A stretch of DNA of 64,000 nt from Shewanella metallivivens (GCF_028750675.1 NZ_JAQQPZ010000013.1:109155-173154), one strand, 5' to 3'. Shown: positions 17,493-26,898, numbered from the stretch's first letter. Translations and numbers: made by a program. The notes: generated by a model from the sequence alone, not told the origin.

Positions 17493-18770
17493 TTACATCC
17501 CCATGCAGTTAGCATAATAAGTGACCGTGGCGGGCCAATCTGAAAATATGCCGATCACCCCAACATCTTTGGCTAACACATCAACCAACTCATAGGTGTC
17601 ACCTTCATTATCAATCGCATCCGCAATGCTCTGATAATACCAACCGCCGCCACCTTGGCTGAGTAAGCCAGAGCGTTCAAGCGACCAGGCAATGATCTTC
17701 AATCCTGCGGCCTTGGCAGCCTTAGCGTATTCAGACGGTACGATGGCGTTATTGTCATCTAAAGTCACTAATACCCACAACGGCGGCGCAATAATGTTGA
17801 CACCATCGGCGGCAAGAGTTTCCATGTTTGGAGACCAAGTCTCACTGTTTTGTGGGTCAAAACCAGCCATATCGTAACGGTCGTCTAAGTACACAGACTG
17901 AGTAGCAAATTCTGCTGCGTTGGCTATCCAGTACTTCACATCATCTAAATTAAATGATTGCGGGAACACCTGCTACGCATCCACACCTGCCGCGGTATAT
18001 TCATCAAGCATTTTTTGCGCGTAATCTTGTTGACTAAAACCATCAAACGGCATGCTTACGCTGGCAGATTTAAGTTCTGGGGTCATTTTAACCCCGGCCG
18101 ATTTAAACAGTTCGATACTTTCAGCGTGAGTCATTAAGGTGCCAGAGCCTGCATATAAATCGGTGCGCCAACTTGGCGTGCCATCCATAAACTCAGCAAC
18201 CGTGGTCGCATTAGGATTAAAGCCGTCCATTTTGCCTGTTAAGGTTTTAAATTCAGCAAGGCTAATATCGCTCGTGCAGCAGGTGGCGGTTGCGCTAACA
18301 CCGTTAGCAACATCGGCTGGCGTAAATGGCACCGAGCACTTATTGGCAAGCTCTGGTATTGCTAAAATATTGGTAGTGGTGGCTAAGTCACACTGTGAAT
18401 GTCGACACACCAAAGCTTTGTCGTTGGTAAAAGTAACATCACACTCAACAATACCCGCACCAGAGTCGATGGCCGCTTGATAAGCCTCTTTAGTGTGCTC
18501 CGGAAATTGCATTGAGGCACCACGATGACCAATAGAAAAATCTGTACGGTAAAATGGCCCAGACTCACATTGCGCTAATTGAGTTTTCAGCTCACTTTCT
18601 TGCATTTGATCAACTAAAAAAAGCGGTCTAGGGCCGACTTGTGCGCTGACACTTTTATTCACATCCGTTGTCGATGCACTATCGCTGTCATTACTATTAC
18701 ATGCAGACAAACAGACTACGCTGCCCAATATGGCCAATACACCCAATGCCGTCTTGTTGTTCCTTGCCAT
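17493..18770 (-). pseudogene. Glycerophosphodiester phosphodiesterase lipoprotein, interrupted by an in-frame TAG
   Basis: Reading from 18770 gives 265 residues, a TAG at 17975-17973, then 159 more codons in the same frame to a natural stop at 17493. Read through, it is one about 425-residue GDPD protein. The N-terminal half has a lipobox LSAC (Cys24), the catalytic [15 protein letters not shown] (His82), the metal ligands E109 and D111 in VECDV, and H124. The C-terminal half starts [12 protein letters not shown], the usual GDPD continuation, and ends near [12 protein letters not shown]. GDPDs cleave glycerophosphodiesters to glycerol-3-phosphate and an alcohol, helping phosphate and carbon scavenging. 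Whether the protein is lost, read through or a sequencing error cannot be told from the sequence. No Pho box precedes it. Confidence 0.85.
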
Positions 18771-18939
18771 TTCATCACTCCTTTACTGTACTCGTTAATC
18801 TAACGTTACTGACGATGTGTTGCATCACTTATATCTAACCACTTATTTAATGGCATAGATGGTTGAGATGGCATAGTCTATTGGTTAAATGTGAATGAAA
18901 TAATGAAGTTATATGACAATTACAACGAACGAGATCACC

Positions 18940-19572
18940 ATGGCTAAGCCAACACTGTATTATGTACACGACCCTATGTGTAGCTGGTGCTGGGGTTACC
19001 GCCCAACATGGGACATGTTGCAACAACAACTACAACAAGAGTTTGCTGAGCAACTTGATATTAGCTACCTTGTCGGCGGTTTAGCGCCTGACTCATCAGC
19101 ACCCATGCCAGAAGCAATGCAGCAAATGCTTGAGCAGACCTGGCAACGAATTCACCAGCAGTTAGGCACTCAGTTTAATCACGATTTTTGGCGCATGTGC
19201 CAGCCGCGGCGTTCAACCTATCCCGCTTGCCGTGCCACTCTTGTAGCCCGCCAATACGGTCAAGAGCAAGCCATGGTCAATGCCATTCAGCATGCTTATT
19301 ATTTGTATGCGCAAAATCCGTCAGATATTGAGGTGTTGTGTGCATTAGCCGAAAGCTTAGGCATTAATCCAGAGCAATGTAAACGGCAATTATTGAGTGA
19401 GCAAACTGAACAACAACTGCAAAACGAGATTCACCTTGCCCGCCAACTACCCATACAAGGGTTCCCCTCTTTGGTGCTCGTTGCTAATAATCATGCCTAC
19501 CCCATAACGCTTGATTATCAGCACTGGCAAACCAGCATGGCCGACATTCAAACTGTGCTGGCTAAGATATAG
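18940..19572 (+). CDS. DsbA-like thioredoxin-fold protein (COG3531 type)
   Basis: A 210-residue cytoplasmic protein with the N-terminal strand PTLYYVHDPMCSWCWGYRP, where C14-S-W-C17 is the redox motif of the FrnE-like or predicted disulfide isomerase group. The conserved cis-proline region near the C-terminus is GFPSLVL (about residue 176). No signal peptide is seen, so it is not a standard periplasmic DsbA. I prefer the ATG at 18940 (MAKPTLYY) because homologues begin there, but an in-frame ATG at 18913 is also possible. It stands alone between the GDPD gene and a MITE. Confidence 0.82.
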   Translation: MAKPTLYYVHDPMCSWCWGYRPTWDMLQQQLQQEFAEQLDISYLVGGLAPDSSAPMPEAMQQMLEQTWQRIHQQLGTQFNHDFWRMCQPRRSTYPACRATLVARQYGQEQAMVNAIQHAYYLYAQNPSDIEVLCALAESLGINPEQCKRQLLSEQTEQQLQNEIHLARQLPIQGFPSLVLVANNHAYPITLDYQHWQTSMADIQTVLAKI

Positions 19573-19651
19573 GTTCTAAGCTTGTACGGGCATTTCGCTT
19601 TAATTAGCAATATCCTATACTCTTGCGCGTTGAACACGAGGTGATATCTAA

Positions 19652-19913
19652 TACCAATTCCACTAATTATGTGGTCAATCAGAGCGACTCAGATTGTTCA
19701 GTTTGAGGCGCATTGTTGAAATAATGGTTATTCCCTTTTAAGGCAATGCAACAAAGAAATGGACAGTCTGAGTCTCTCCTGCAAGGCGGGTTTCTGTGCC
19801 CTCTATGCTGCTTAATAGCATTTTGACGTAGAGCAACTATGCCTACAATACTATTAATTGCCTAGAAGGCACAGAATTCCCGCTGAGTGATCAGATAGTT
19901 AGTGGAATTGGTA
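19652..19913. mobile_element. MITE-like element (family 1), 262 bp, with TAA target duplication
   Basis: The left end TACCAATTCCACTAATTAT and the right end, read in reverse complement as TACCAATTCCACTAACTAT, are terminal inverted repeats that stay similar for about 30 bp (TG.TCA.TCAG). TAA flanks both sides, consistent with a 3-bp target duplication. A nested inverted repeat starts at the GACTCAGA block (19686) and is mirrored by TCTGAGTC near 19768. There is no transposase, so this is a non-autonomous element. It also carries the motif TAATGGTTATTCCCTTT (19722-19738), shared with the element at 39282. It ends 16 bp before the mtgA start. The remainder of 19573-19929 shows nothing else. Confidence 0.8.
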
Positions 19914-19929
19914 TAACATGGGGCAATGA

Positions 19930-20607
19930 ATGGCAAATCGTCAGCGCGGTTTTTTCGGATGGACATGGTACGTAACGTGGCGCTTTTTAGTGTTACTCAC
20001 GCTATTGTTGCTGCTACTGAGGTTTGTTCAACCGCCTACAACGTCATTTATGTTACAAAGCCAATATCCGCTGTCGCACCAGTGGGTCAACATTAATGAA
20101 CTGCCAGCGCACATTCCTCTTGCCATGGTGGCCTCGGAAGATCAGCTTTTTCCTAAGCACTTTGGCGTCGACTTTGACGCCATCAACAAAGCCATTCAAC
20201 AATACGATGACGGCCAGGGCCTGCGTGGTGCCAGCACGATTACTCAACAAACCGCCAAAAACCTTTTATTGTGGCCAGGGCAAAGCTTTGTGCGCAAAGG
20301 ATTAGAAGCCATTCTTGCGCTGGGCCTTGAAGTGATTTGGGGCAAAAAACGCATTTTAGAAGTGTACGTAAACGTGGCCGAATTTGGCAAAGGCATCTAT
20401 GGTGTAGAAGCGGCCAGCCAACACTATTTTAATAAACCCGCAAGGCACCTTAGCAGTAAAGAAGCGGCAAAACTGGCGGTATTATTGCCCAGCCCGCGAA
20501 ATCGTAACCCAAACTATTTAACCCCATATCTTAGCCAGCGCGTTGTGTGGGTTGAACGGCAAATGCGCCAACTGGGCACGGGTTATTTAACCCCTATTCT
20601 TAAATAG
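19930..20607 (+). CDS. mtgA: Monofunctional biosynthetic peptidoglycan transglycosylase
   Basis: Polymerises lipid II into glycan strands at the inner membrane. The 225-residue protein has one N-terminal membrane anchor (about residues 13-33). The GT51 catalytic motifs are EDQLFPKHFG with E70 as the catalytic glutamate, GASTITQQTAKNL, and ILEVYVNVAEFG with GIYGVEAA following. Length and motif order are those of MtgA. The MITE upstream leaves only 16 bp before the start, so its promoter must lie inside the element or the gene must rely on upstream transcription. A hairpin at 20642-20663 (AATGAGCAA/TTGCTCATT) follows the gene. Confidence 0.95.
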   Translation: MANRQRGFFGWTWYVTWRFLVLLTLLLLLLRFVQPPTTSFMLQSQYPLSHQWVNINELPAHIPLAMVASEDQLFPKHFGVDFDAINKAIQQYDDGQGLRGASTITQQTAKNLLLWPGQSFVRKGLEAILALGLEVIWGKKRILEVYVNVAEFGKGIYGVEAASQHYFNKPARHLSSKEAAKLAVLLPSPRNRNPNYLTPYLSQRVVWVERQMRQLGTGYLTPILK

Positions 20608-20832
20608 CCTGAGCTTAAAGAACGCCTCTTAAAAAGCATGGAATGAGCAATATTTTGCTCATTATTCGGGTTTTCGCCATTTACTGCGCAATATCTTGCG
20701 CAAAAGGCACTAATCCGCCGAGTCTGTAGCACTGCTGACCGTTCAAGATGAAAGCCTTAATTAAAGGGATTTGAGCCATTTTTACTGGTAGAATGCAGCC
20801 TTATTTCTATTGCTTTACGATAAAGGCAGGCT

Positions 20833-22767
20833 ATGACCGTTCTTCTAATGACCCCTCCAATGACCCAATTAAATACGCCATATCCGGCAACAGCGTATTT
20901 AACGGGGTTTTTACGCTCACGAGGCTATGAAGCGGTACAACGAGATCCTGCCATTGAGCTATTTCTTGAAATGATGACCGCACCTGCACTGGAGGTTATC
21001 CGTCAACATGTAGAAGAAAACTTTGAGCAATTTGAAGACGACGAATTACCTGATGTTATTTTTAATTTTTTAGCCGAATTTGACCGTTATCACCTCACCG
21101 TTGAACCTGTTATACGCTTTTTACAAGGCAAAGATCCAAGTCTGGCCATGCGCATTAACAGCCGGCGGTTTTTACCCGAAGGCCCTGCATTTGACGCCAT
21201 CGCGCAAATGGAAGCCGTGTCTGGCGACGTTCTGCAAGCCGCCTTTGGTAACCTTGGCGTGCAAGATAAAGCCAAATACCTGGCGACGTTATTTATTAAC
21301 GATCTGTCGAACGTCATCACTCAAGGGGTTGACCCGTACTTTGAAGTTAGCCGTTATGGCGAGCGCTTAGCCGCCGCCAATCCAACGTTTGACGACCTTT
21401 ATCACACCCTAATGGATGAGCCGAGCTTCAGTTCAGACATTTTAGAGCAGTTGGTTGAACACTATTTACAAGAAACCCAGCCAAGCGTAGTCGCATTAAC
21501 GGTGCCGTTTCCCGGTAATATGCTTGGCGCCTTACGCATCGCGCAAACCTGTAAAGCCATCAATCCTGAGCTACCTGTGGTAATGGGTGGCGGCTTTGTT
21601 AATACCGAGCTTAGGGCATTAAAAGACCCTCGGGTATTCGAATTTGTCGACTTTATTTGTCTCGATGACGGTGAACGCCCATTAATTACTTTGCTAGAGT
21701 ATTTTGAAGGCAAGCGCGAAATTGATGAGCTAGTACGCACTTACTTTTTGGCAGAGGATGAAAACGGTGAACCTTATGTTCATCTTAATCAAAATACTGA
21801 GTTACACGACATTCCCCAATCTGACGTTGGCGCACCAATTTACGATGGCCTGCCATTAACCGAGTACCTATCGTTATGTGAAATGCTCAACCCAATGCAC
21901 CGCATTTGGAGTGACGGCCGCTGGAACAAATTAACCATCGCCCACGGCTGTTACTGGCGCAAATGCAGCTTTTGCGATGTTAGCCTAGATTATATCGACC
22001 GTTTCGATACCGCTGGCGCTGACATTCTGGTTGACCGCATCGAAACACTGATTGCCGAAACCGGGCAAACCGGTTTCCACTTTGTTGATGAAGCCTTACC
22101 CCCCAAAGCCTTATTTGCTTTTGCCAAGCGATTGATTGAACGTAACGTGGTGATCAGTTGGTGGGGCAATATTCGTTTTGAGCGTACCTTTAGCCCAGCA
22201 CGTTGTCAGTTATTAGCAGATTCAGGCTGCATCGCAGTCAGTGGCGGCCTAGAGGTTGCGTCAGACAGGCTATTAAAATTGATGAAAAAAGGCGTCAGTG
22301 TTGAACGCGTCGCCCAGGTCACCAAAGCGTTTAGCGACGCGGGCATTTTGGTGCATGCTTATTTGATGTATGGCTTCCCGACACAAACCGAGCAAGAAAC
22401 CGTTGATGCATTAGAAATGGTGCGCCAATTGATGCAACAAGGTTGTTTCCAGTCGGCCTACTGGCACCGTTTTGTTGCCACCGCCCACAGTCCAATCGGT
22501 ATGAATCCAGAAGAGTTTGGCATCACCCTGGATCCACGCCCTGAGGTATTTTTTGCTGAAAATGATGTCAACTTTACCGACCCAACCGGCACCGATCACG
22601 ACATGCTCGGCGAAGGCCTGCGCAAAGCACTTTACAACTACATGCACGGCATCGGCTTCGACCAACCCATGAGCTTTTGGTTTGACCAACCAGTAACACG
22701 CACCACAATGAAAAAAGACATGATCTCAAAAGCCATTAGCCATTTTATTTTGAGCCAAGAAGAGTAA
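20833..22767 (+). CDS. Radical SAM protein with N-terminal B12-binding-type domain
   Basis: A 644-residue predicted metalloenzyme. Residues about 1-290 resemble a cobalamin-binding fold (MTPPMTQLNTPYPATAYLTGFLRSRG, then VMGGGFVNTELRALKDPRVFEFVDFICLDDGERP). Residues about 340-600 form the radical SAM barrel. The cluster ligands are C373, C378 and C381 in CYWRKCSFC, which is CX4CX2C rather than the usual CX3CX2C. Further family motifs are FHFVDEALPP and SGGLEVASDRLLKLMKKG. The substrate is unknown; relatives include methyltransferases and anaerobic biosynthetic enzymes. It is a single gene, with ribosome site aaaggcagg just upstream of the start. Confidence 0.82.
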   Translation: MTVLLMTPPMTQLNTPYPATAYLTGFLRSRGYEAVQRDPAIELFLEMMTAPALEVIRQHVEENFEQFEDDELPDVIFNFLAEFDRYHLTVEPVIRFLQGKDPSLAMRINSRRFLPEGPAFDAIAQMEAVSGDVLQAAFGNLGVQDKAKYLATLFINDLSNVITQGVDPYFEVSRYGERLAAANPTFDDLYHTLMDEPSFSSDILEQLVEHYLQETQPSVVALTVPFPGNMLGALRIAQTCKAINPELPVVMGGGFVNTELRALKDPRVFEFVDFICLDDGERPLITLLEYFEGKREIDELVRTYFLAEDENGEPYVHLNQNTELHDIPQSDVGAPIYDGLPLTEYLSLCEMLNPMHRIWSDGRWNKLTIAHGCYWRKCSFCDVSLDYIDRFDTAGADILVDRIETLIAETGQTGFHFVDEALPPKALFAFAKRLIERNVVISWWGNIRFERTFSPARCQLLADSGCIAVSGGLEVASDRLLKLMKKGVSVERVAQVTKAFSDAGILVHAYLMYGFPTQTEQETVDALEMVRQLMQQGCFQSAYWHRFVATAHSPIGMNPEEFGITLDPRPEVFFAENDVNFTDPTGTDHDMLGEGLRKALYNYMHGIGFDQPMSFWFDQPVTRTTMKKDMISKAISHFILSQEE

Positions 22768-23362
22768 ATAGGCAGCCTATCTGCTTTAGAGGTATTCACA
22801 AATGCCTCAATGGTACGCTTAAGTTTACCGTCGCTCCCTGATGTAGCATTACTCTGACTCCGTCTTTCCGGTAACGCTCAGATCTCGGTTCAAGGACGTT
22901 ACCGGAAGGAATCCTGCTCTAAGCAGTCATCCTCGAGTGCTTTTATTGGGGATCTTGGTGTTAGCTTTGTGCTTATGGCCTGCGGCCCAAAAAGTCATGG
23001 CGCTTCGCTTAGTCAAAAAGCTGAAACAGTCACATTTAGTAATATTGGCAAACCATGACATCCACTCACCGACACGCAGCACTTCTTTTGAAATAAAAGT
23101 CCTTGTAGCTCGGCCGCCCCGTCCATGGGGCGGACGGTCGCCTCGCAAATCATCATGATTCACCTTCTCGGCATTATCTTAATCTGCAGAAACTACAAAA
23201 CTCGGTCAAAAATTAACAATGGGTGGCACGGTTAAATGCGGTTAAATGTCATAAGTACAAAACACAAATAGAGCGGCCTACAGCTAAAAACCACTACCGC
23301 GAAGCAATAAAAAGCCTAATCACCACAATATTCGTGATGATTATGCCATTACTAACAAAAAG
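22768..23362. other. 595-bp gap without a credible gene; holds inverted repeats
   Basis: Two structured segments stand out. At 22864-22876 and 22897-22909, CTTTCCGGTAACG and CGTTACCGGAAGG form a 13-bp imperfect stem. At 23114-23133, CCGCCCC/GGGGCGG form a GC-rich hairpin unlike the surrounding base composition. Open frames of 73-89 codons occur on both strands, but they have arginine- and proline-rich or otherwise random composition and no ribosome site. I regard them as noncoding, perhaps mobile-element debris. Confidence 0.6.
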
Positions 23363-24175
23363 CTATTTTACGCTAAACGGCCCTGTCGAATTGACATACA
23401 GTACCACTTCGGTTTTAGCATTAATCACATGCTTGCCCTGCGCGTCTGAGCTAAAGAAGCTGCTTGGGGTTAATGCTGTTAGTGCTTGTTGATTGCCCCA
23501 TTGATAGGTGGCACTGCCTTTTACCACCACGGCTTTAAGTGCATTACCGCTTTCAATCGCTCCTTTAAAACCTGCGGGGAGTTTAACAAAACTGCCATTG
23601 GCGGCGTCTGGTTTGCCCCATAAATAACTGATTTGCGCATTGCCCGCTTTCAGCCAGGTTGCATCTTTAACATTTAACCAAAACAAGTTGTTTTCAGTCA
23701 TGTTAATCGGACGCTCACCATTATCAAATGCTTGCTCTACTGGTTTAACTAAATAAGGGCCGCTGTCGATTTCGAGGTATATCAGGTTATCGTCGCCATT
23801 GGCCGCAGTAATATGGCTCTCGCCAGCCGGTTGAGTCCAAAACGAGCCACTTGGTAACCACATTTTTTCAGCGCTTGGATCATCGTTATGCATTAAGCCA
23901 TCAATAACGATACCGCGGTAAGTGATGTTATGAATATGAGGCGGTGATGAAAAACCTTTTTGAAACTTCACCAGCATTCCGGTCGCCACATCTTTAGTGC
24001 GGTCGCCCCAAAGATCTGCCGCTTTGGGGCTGGCGTCTCCGCGTGCTGGGTTAAGCATGCCCCACTCAATATTATCGGTCGAAATAACCTTATGATCATT
24101 GGCCATCACGGGTAAAGCCATCGCACCTATAAGAGCTGCAATCGCAGTCATCGTTAATTTATTCATGAGTGACAT
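23363..24175 (-). CDS. Secreted cupin protein, DUF4437-like
   Basis: A 270-residue exported protein: the signal peptide MSLMNKLTMTAIAALIGAM ends near VMA (residue 25). It contains two cupin-like halves. The first has FSSPPHIHNITYRGIVIDGLMHN with two histidines suitable for metal binding and QPAGESHIT; the second begins near LWGKPDAANGSFVKLPAGFKG and lacks those histidines. The function is unknown; DUF4437 proteins often sit beside LysR or AraC regulators. It is divergent from a LysR gene 251 bp away, which probably controls it. Confidence 0.78.
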   Translation of the reverse strand: MSLMNKLTMTAIAALIGAMALPVMANDHKVISTDNIEWGMLNPARGDASPKAADLWGDRTKDVATGMLVKFQKGFSSPPHIHNITYRGIVIDGLMHNDDPSAEKMWLPSGSFWTQPAGESHITAANGDDNLIYLEIDSGPYLVKPVEQAFDNGERPINMTENNLFWLNVKDATWLKAGNAQISYLWGKPDAANGSFVKLPAGFKGAIESGNALKAVVVKGSATYQWGNQQALTALTPSSFFSSDAQGKHVINAKTEVVLYVNSTGPFSVK

Positions 24176-24426
24176 TCCATCTTAGTTAAAATGAGCACAA
24201 TACCGTGGCCTGATTTTGTCGACAGAGAAAACCCCTGCATTTATGGCACCTTAATGGCAGCACTAGGCCAAACAACGGTATTAACATCGGTGTAATAGTG
24301 TCATCTTAGTCTTTTACATTTATTCGATAAACGGGGTAATCTTTAATATACTTTCGCAAAAACGTGGATAATAAAATCAAGTGATAGCTTAAGTGGTAAA
24401 AATCACTTGAGCTAAGAGGAAGCAGT

Positions 24427-25380
24427 ATGAAGATGGCAGATTTACGGGTAGTGATAAAAATCGCAGAGCTTCAATCTATCACGGCCGCTGCGAATCAACT
24501 CGATATCAGCTCATCTGCAGCCAGTATTGCGTTAAAACGCATTGAAAACGAAGTTGGCGCCGCGTTATTTGTTCGCACCACGAGGCAATTACGTTTGTCT
24601 TCTGAGGGGGAGCGCTATCTTCCGTTATGCCAGCAGGCGCTGGATTTATTACAGCAAGGCCAACAGGCAATTAACGACGAACGCCAATCCATCAATGGTG
24701 AGGTTCGTATGGCGATGTCGTCTGAAATGGGCCGCAACCTAATGCGCAACTTACTCAATGATTTATTAGCACACCATCCAGACGTTACCCTGCGTCTCCA
24801 TGTGAGTGATACCCGCGTTGATTTTTACCGCGATGGTGTTGATGTGGCGCTGCGCGCAATGATTGCAGGTGCGGTAAACGAGTCCAACTTTTATGGCTTT
24901 AAAATATGTAACATCCCACATTTTTTGTGTGCATCGCCTCAGTACCTTGCCAAGTACGGCGCACCAACTCACCCTGGCGAACTTATTGTGCACAACGCAC
25001 TGCTTTACAAACTGTATAATGTCACCCATGACACCTGGCTGCTGCTCCATGGCGATCAAGAGCATAAAATAAAAATGACTAGCAATCGGGCGTGTAACGA
25101 TGGCGACCTAGTGCGCCGCTGGTGTGTTGACGGCGTGGGAATTGCAAAAAAATCGGCTATTGATGTCGCCCAAGACATGCTGGCCGGTCGACTGCAACGA
25201 GTCATGCCAGACTACCAAATCCCACTTACTGAGTTATGGTTAGTATTACCAAGCCGGCAAATGATCACACCCGCTATCCGTTTAATCCGCGATGAGCTAA
25301 AACAAAAAATCAGTGCGTTGAGAGTAGAGCTCATTAACAATAAAACCCTAGCTGAACATGAATGGCCAACAGATGACTAA
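24427..25380 (+). CDS. LysR-family transcriptional regulator
   Basis: A 317-residue regulator with the N-terminal winged helix-turn-helix KIAELQSITAAANQLDISSSAASIALKRIENEVGAALFVRTTRQLRLSSEGE (about residues 11-62). A periplasmic-binding-protein-like effector domain (about 90-300) follows. Start ATG at 24427 follows the ribosome site agaggaag. It is divergent from the DUF4437 cupin gene, the classic LysR arrangement, and presumably regulates that gene and itself. The inducer is unknown. Confidence 0.92.
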   Translation: MKMADLRVVIKIAELQSITAAANQLDISSSAASIALKRIENEVGAALFVRTTRQLRLSSEGERYLPLCQQALDLLQQGQQAINDERQSINGEVRMAMSSEMGRNLMRNLLNDLLAHHPDVTLRLHVSDTRVDFYRDGVDVALRAMIAGAVNESNFYGFKICNIPHFLCASPQYLAKYGAPTHPGELIVHNALLYKLYNVTHDTWLLLHGDQEHKIKMTSNRACNDGDLVRRWCVDGVGIAKKSAIDVAQDMLAGRLQRVMPDYQIPLTELWLVLPSRQMITPAIRLIRDELKQKISALRVELINNKTLAEHEWPTDD

Positions 25381-25501
25381 AAGTAATACGCATCAGATTG
25401 AAGGTTGATTTATCACTGTTCTGCATAGAGAATAGCGCCTAGTTAAAGCAATTGTTAAAACAATAGTTAATTGATAAATAACGCATAGGAACGGCATTAA
25501 G

Positions 25502-25936
25502 ATGATGACAAAATGGGCGATACGTTTTTTACAAATGGCCGAACTCGTAGCATCTTGGAGTAAAGATCCCTCCACCCGAGTCGGTGCGGTCATCACCGAA
25601 AACAATCGCATCGTATCCTTAGGCTTTAATGGCTATCCTCACGGAATATCAGACAGCGCCGAAACAGATAACCGCGAAATGAAACTGCTCAAAACACTTC
25701 ATGCAGAAGAAAATGCCATATTGCATGCCAAACGCGATCTTAGTAGTTGTGAAATTTGGGTGACTCACTTCCCCTGCCCTAACTGCGCTGCCAAAATTAT
25801 TCAAACTGGATTGCGCGCCGTACATAGCCCAAAACCCAACGACGATTTTTTGTCACGCTGGGGCGATAAGATTAAAGTCAGTGAAGATATGTTTGAGCAA
25901 GCCGGCGTTAAAGTCGACTGGATGCAAGTAGAATAA
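25502..25936 (+). CDS. Deoxycytidylate (dCMP) deaminase family protein
   Basis: A 144-residue zinc deaminase predicted to convert dCMP to dUMP for thymidylate synthesis. The zinc and catalytic residues are H67-A68-E69 in HAEENAI, and C92 and C95 in PCPNCA. The N-terminal segment SKDPSTRVGAVI and FNGYPHGI are characteristic of the dCMP deaminase branch rather than cytidine deaminase. The gene is monocistronic as far as can be seen; the AT-rich 120 bp upstream probably hold its promoter. Confidence 0.88.
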   Translation: MMTKWAIRFLQMAELVASWSKDPSTRVGAVITENNRIVSLGFNGYPHGISDSAETDNREMKLLKTLHAEENAILHAKRDLSSCEIWVTHFPCPNCAAKIIQTGLRAVHSPKPNDDFLSRWGDKIKVSEDMFEQAGVKVDWMQVE

Positions 25937-26068
25937 CCCTACTTTTAAACGTCGTTCCGGCAATGCAGTTGAGCCGGAATCCAGGTGTTTACTTGTTGCA
26001 TTATTAACCTGTGGCCCACGCCTAACAACACTTAAACACGCTTAAACACAATGGGGTGTCATTAATGG

Positions 26069-26368
26069 TTAACTATTGCCAGTAAACTTGTTTTCCATTG
26101 AAATTAACGCGGCAAGTATGCCACTAACAACAAAGCTAAAGGTCACTCCAGCAAAGGCATAAAAACCGGGTGAATGATCAGCACCTAAAATCATTAGTCC
26201 ATGTTCTAGCTGCATGGGCTCTGTTGTTTTGCCAAAAAAGAATCCATAACCAGCAGAAAGTAAAGAAACAACGATGGCCAAACAGCCACAAATAGCAATT
26301 AACCTAGCGGCAAAAAGTAACAAGCCTAAGTGATTAGTTTTAATGTTTGAAAATGGGTAGAGTTTCAT
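26069..26368 (-). CDS. Small two-to-three-segment membrane protein of unknown function
   Basis: A 99-residue protein with hydrophobic segments at about residues 15-45 and 68-90. I do not recognise the family. The start ATG has the ribosome site AAAGGA 7 bases upstream, which supports it being real. Its upstream region (26411-26484) closely resembles the region upstream of the next small membrane gene (26583-26855), suggesting a shared promoter or a duplicated cassette. The proteins themselves are not clearly alike in sequence. Confidence 0.55.
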   Translation of the reverse strand: MKLYPFSNIKTNHLGLLLFAARLIAICGCLAIVVSLLSAGYGFFFGKTTEPMQLEHGLMILGADHSPGFYAFAGVTFSFVVSGILAALISMENKFTGNS

Positions 26369-26410
26369 ACAAGTCCTTTGTAATTTAATAGCTTACCGAA
26401 GTCTATACTC

Positions 26411-26484
26411 AGTAAAGCCAGTCCGTTAACTTATTGATTAATGCCATCCTACATTTGCTATCTTATTGCTGTAAAGCGATAAAA
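26411..26484. repeat. Direct repeat copy 1 (74 bp) upstream of small membrane gene
   Basis: Aligned with 26899-26972 it matches at roughly five positions in six, including the exact block AACTTATTGATTAATG. Both copies lie about 45 bp upstream of a minus-strand small membrane gene. Confidence 0.8.
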
Positions 26485-26582
26485 CAACACTGGTAAGAGC
26501 AAACCGAGTTTGCAAAAGTGGGATTATGTTTAAGTTGAGCGAATAAATTGTATTTAGTTTATATGGCCCCTCTAGATTTAGA

Positions 26583-26855
26583 TTATGTTTTTGAATGTTG
26601 TGTATTAGCTTTGCTTTCTAAAATTTTTAATAATTCTTCGTACTTTGGCCCTGGTCCAAATTGAGGAAGCGCCACAGCAAAAAAAACAGCAGCAACTGTT
26701 AAATAGACAATTTTTTCAGCTATCACGACACCAGCGAACATCAAGCCAATCCCACACAGCATAACAATAACGAGTAAACTCCTGAACAATATTGCTGTCT
26801 TAATTTTTTTCTTGGCACCTGCAATCACTGCAAGTTCTTTATCGCTAAATTCCAT
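26583..26855 (-). CDS. Small two-segment membrane protein of unknown function
   Basis: A 90-residue protein with a charged N-terminus (MEFSDKELAVIAGAKKKIK) and two hydrophobic segments at about 20-42 and 46-66. The cytoplasmic tail is polar. No family is recognised. It has an AAGG ribosome site at a slightly long spacing. It shares a 74-bp upstream repeat with the gene at 26069-26368, so the two may be co-regulated or derive from successive insertions of related cassettes. Confidence 0.55.
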   Translation of the reverse strand: MEFSDKELAVIAGAKKKIKTAILFRSLLVIVMLCGIGLMFAGVVIAEKIVYLTVAAVFFAVALPQFGPGPKYEELLKILESKANTQHSKT

Positions 26856-26898
26856 GGGTAAACCTTTTTATACCTAACGCTTATTAAATAACTCGCCC

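Noticed and set aside
19908..19920. TATAAC at the MITE end as the mtgA -10 box
   Set aside because: Transcription would start about five bases from the mtgA ATG and no -35 element is seen at the right distance.
22927..23163. Overlapping 73- and 78-codon frames on both strands in the gap after the radical SAM gene
   Set aside because: No ribosome site, arginine/proline-rich or random composition, and both depend on the same GC-rich hairpin. They look like noncoding sequence.
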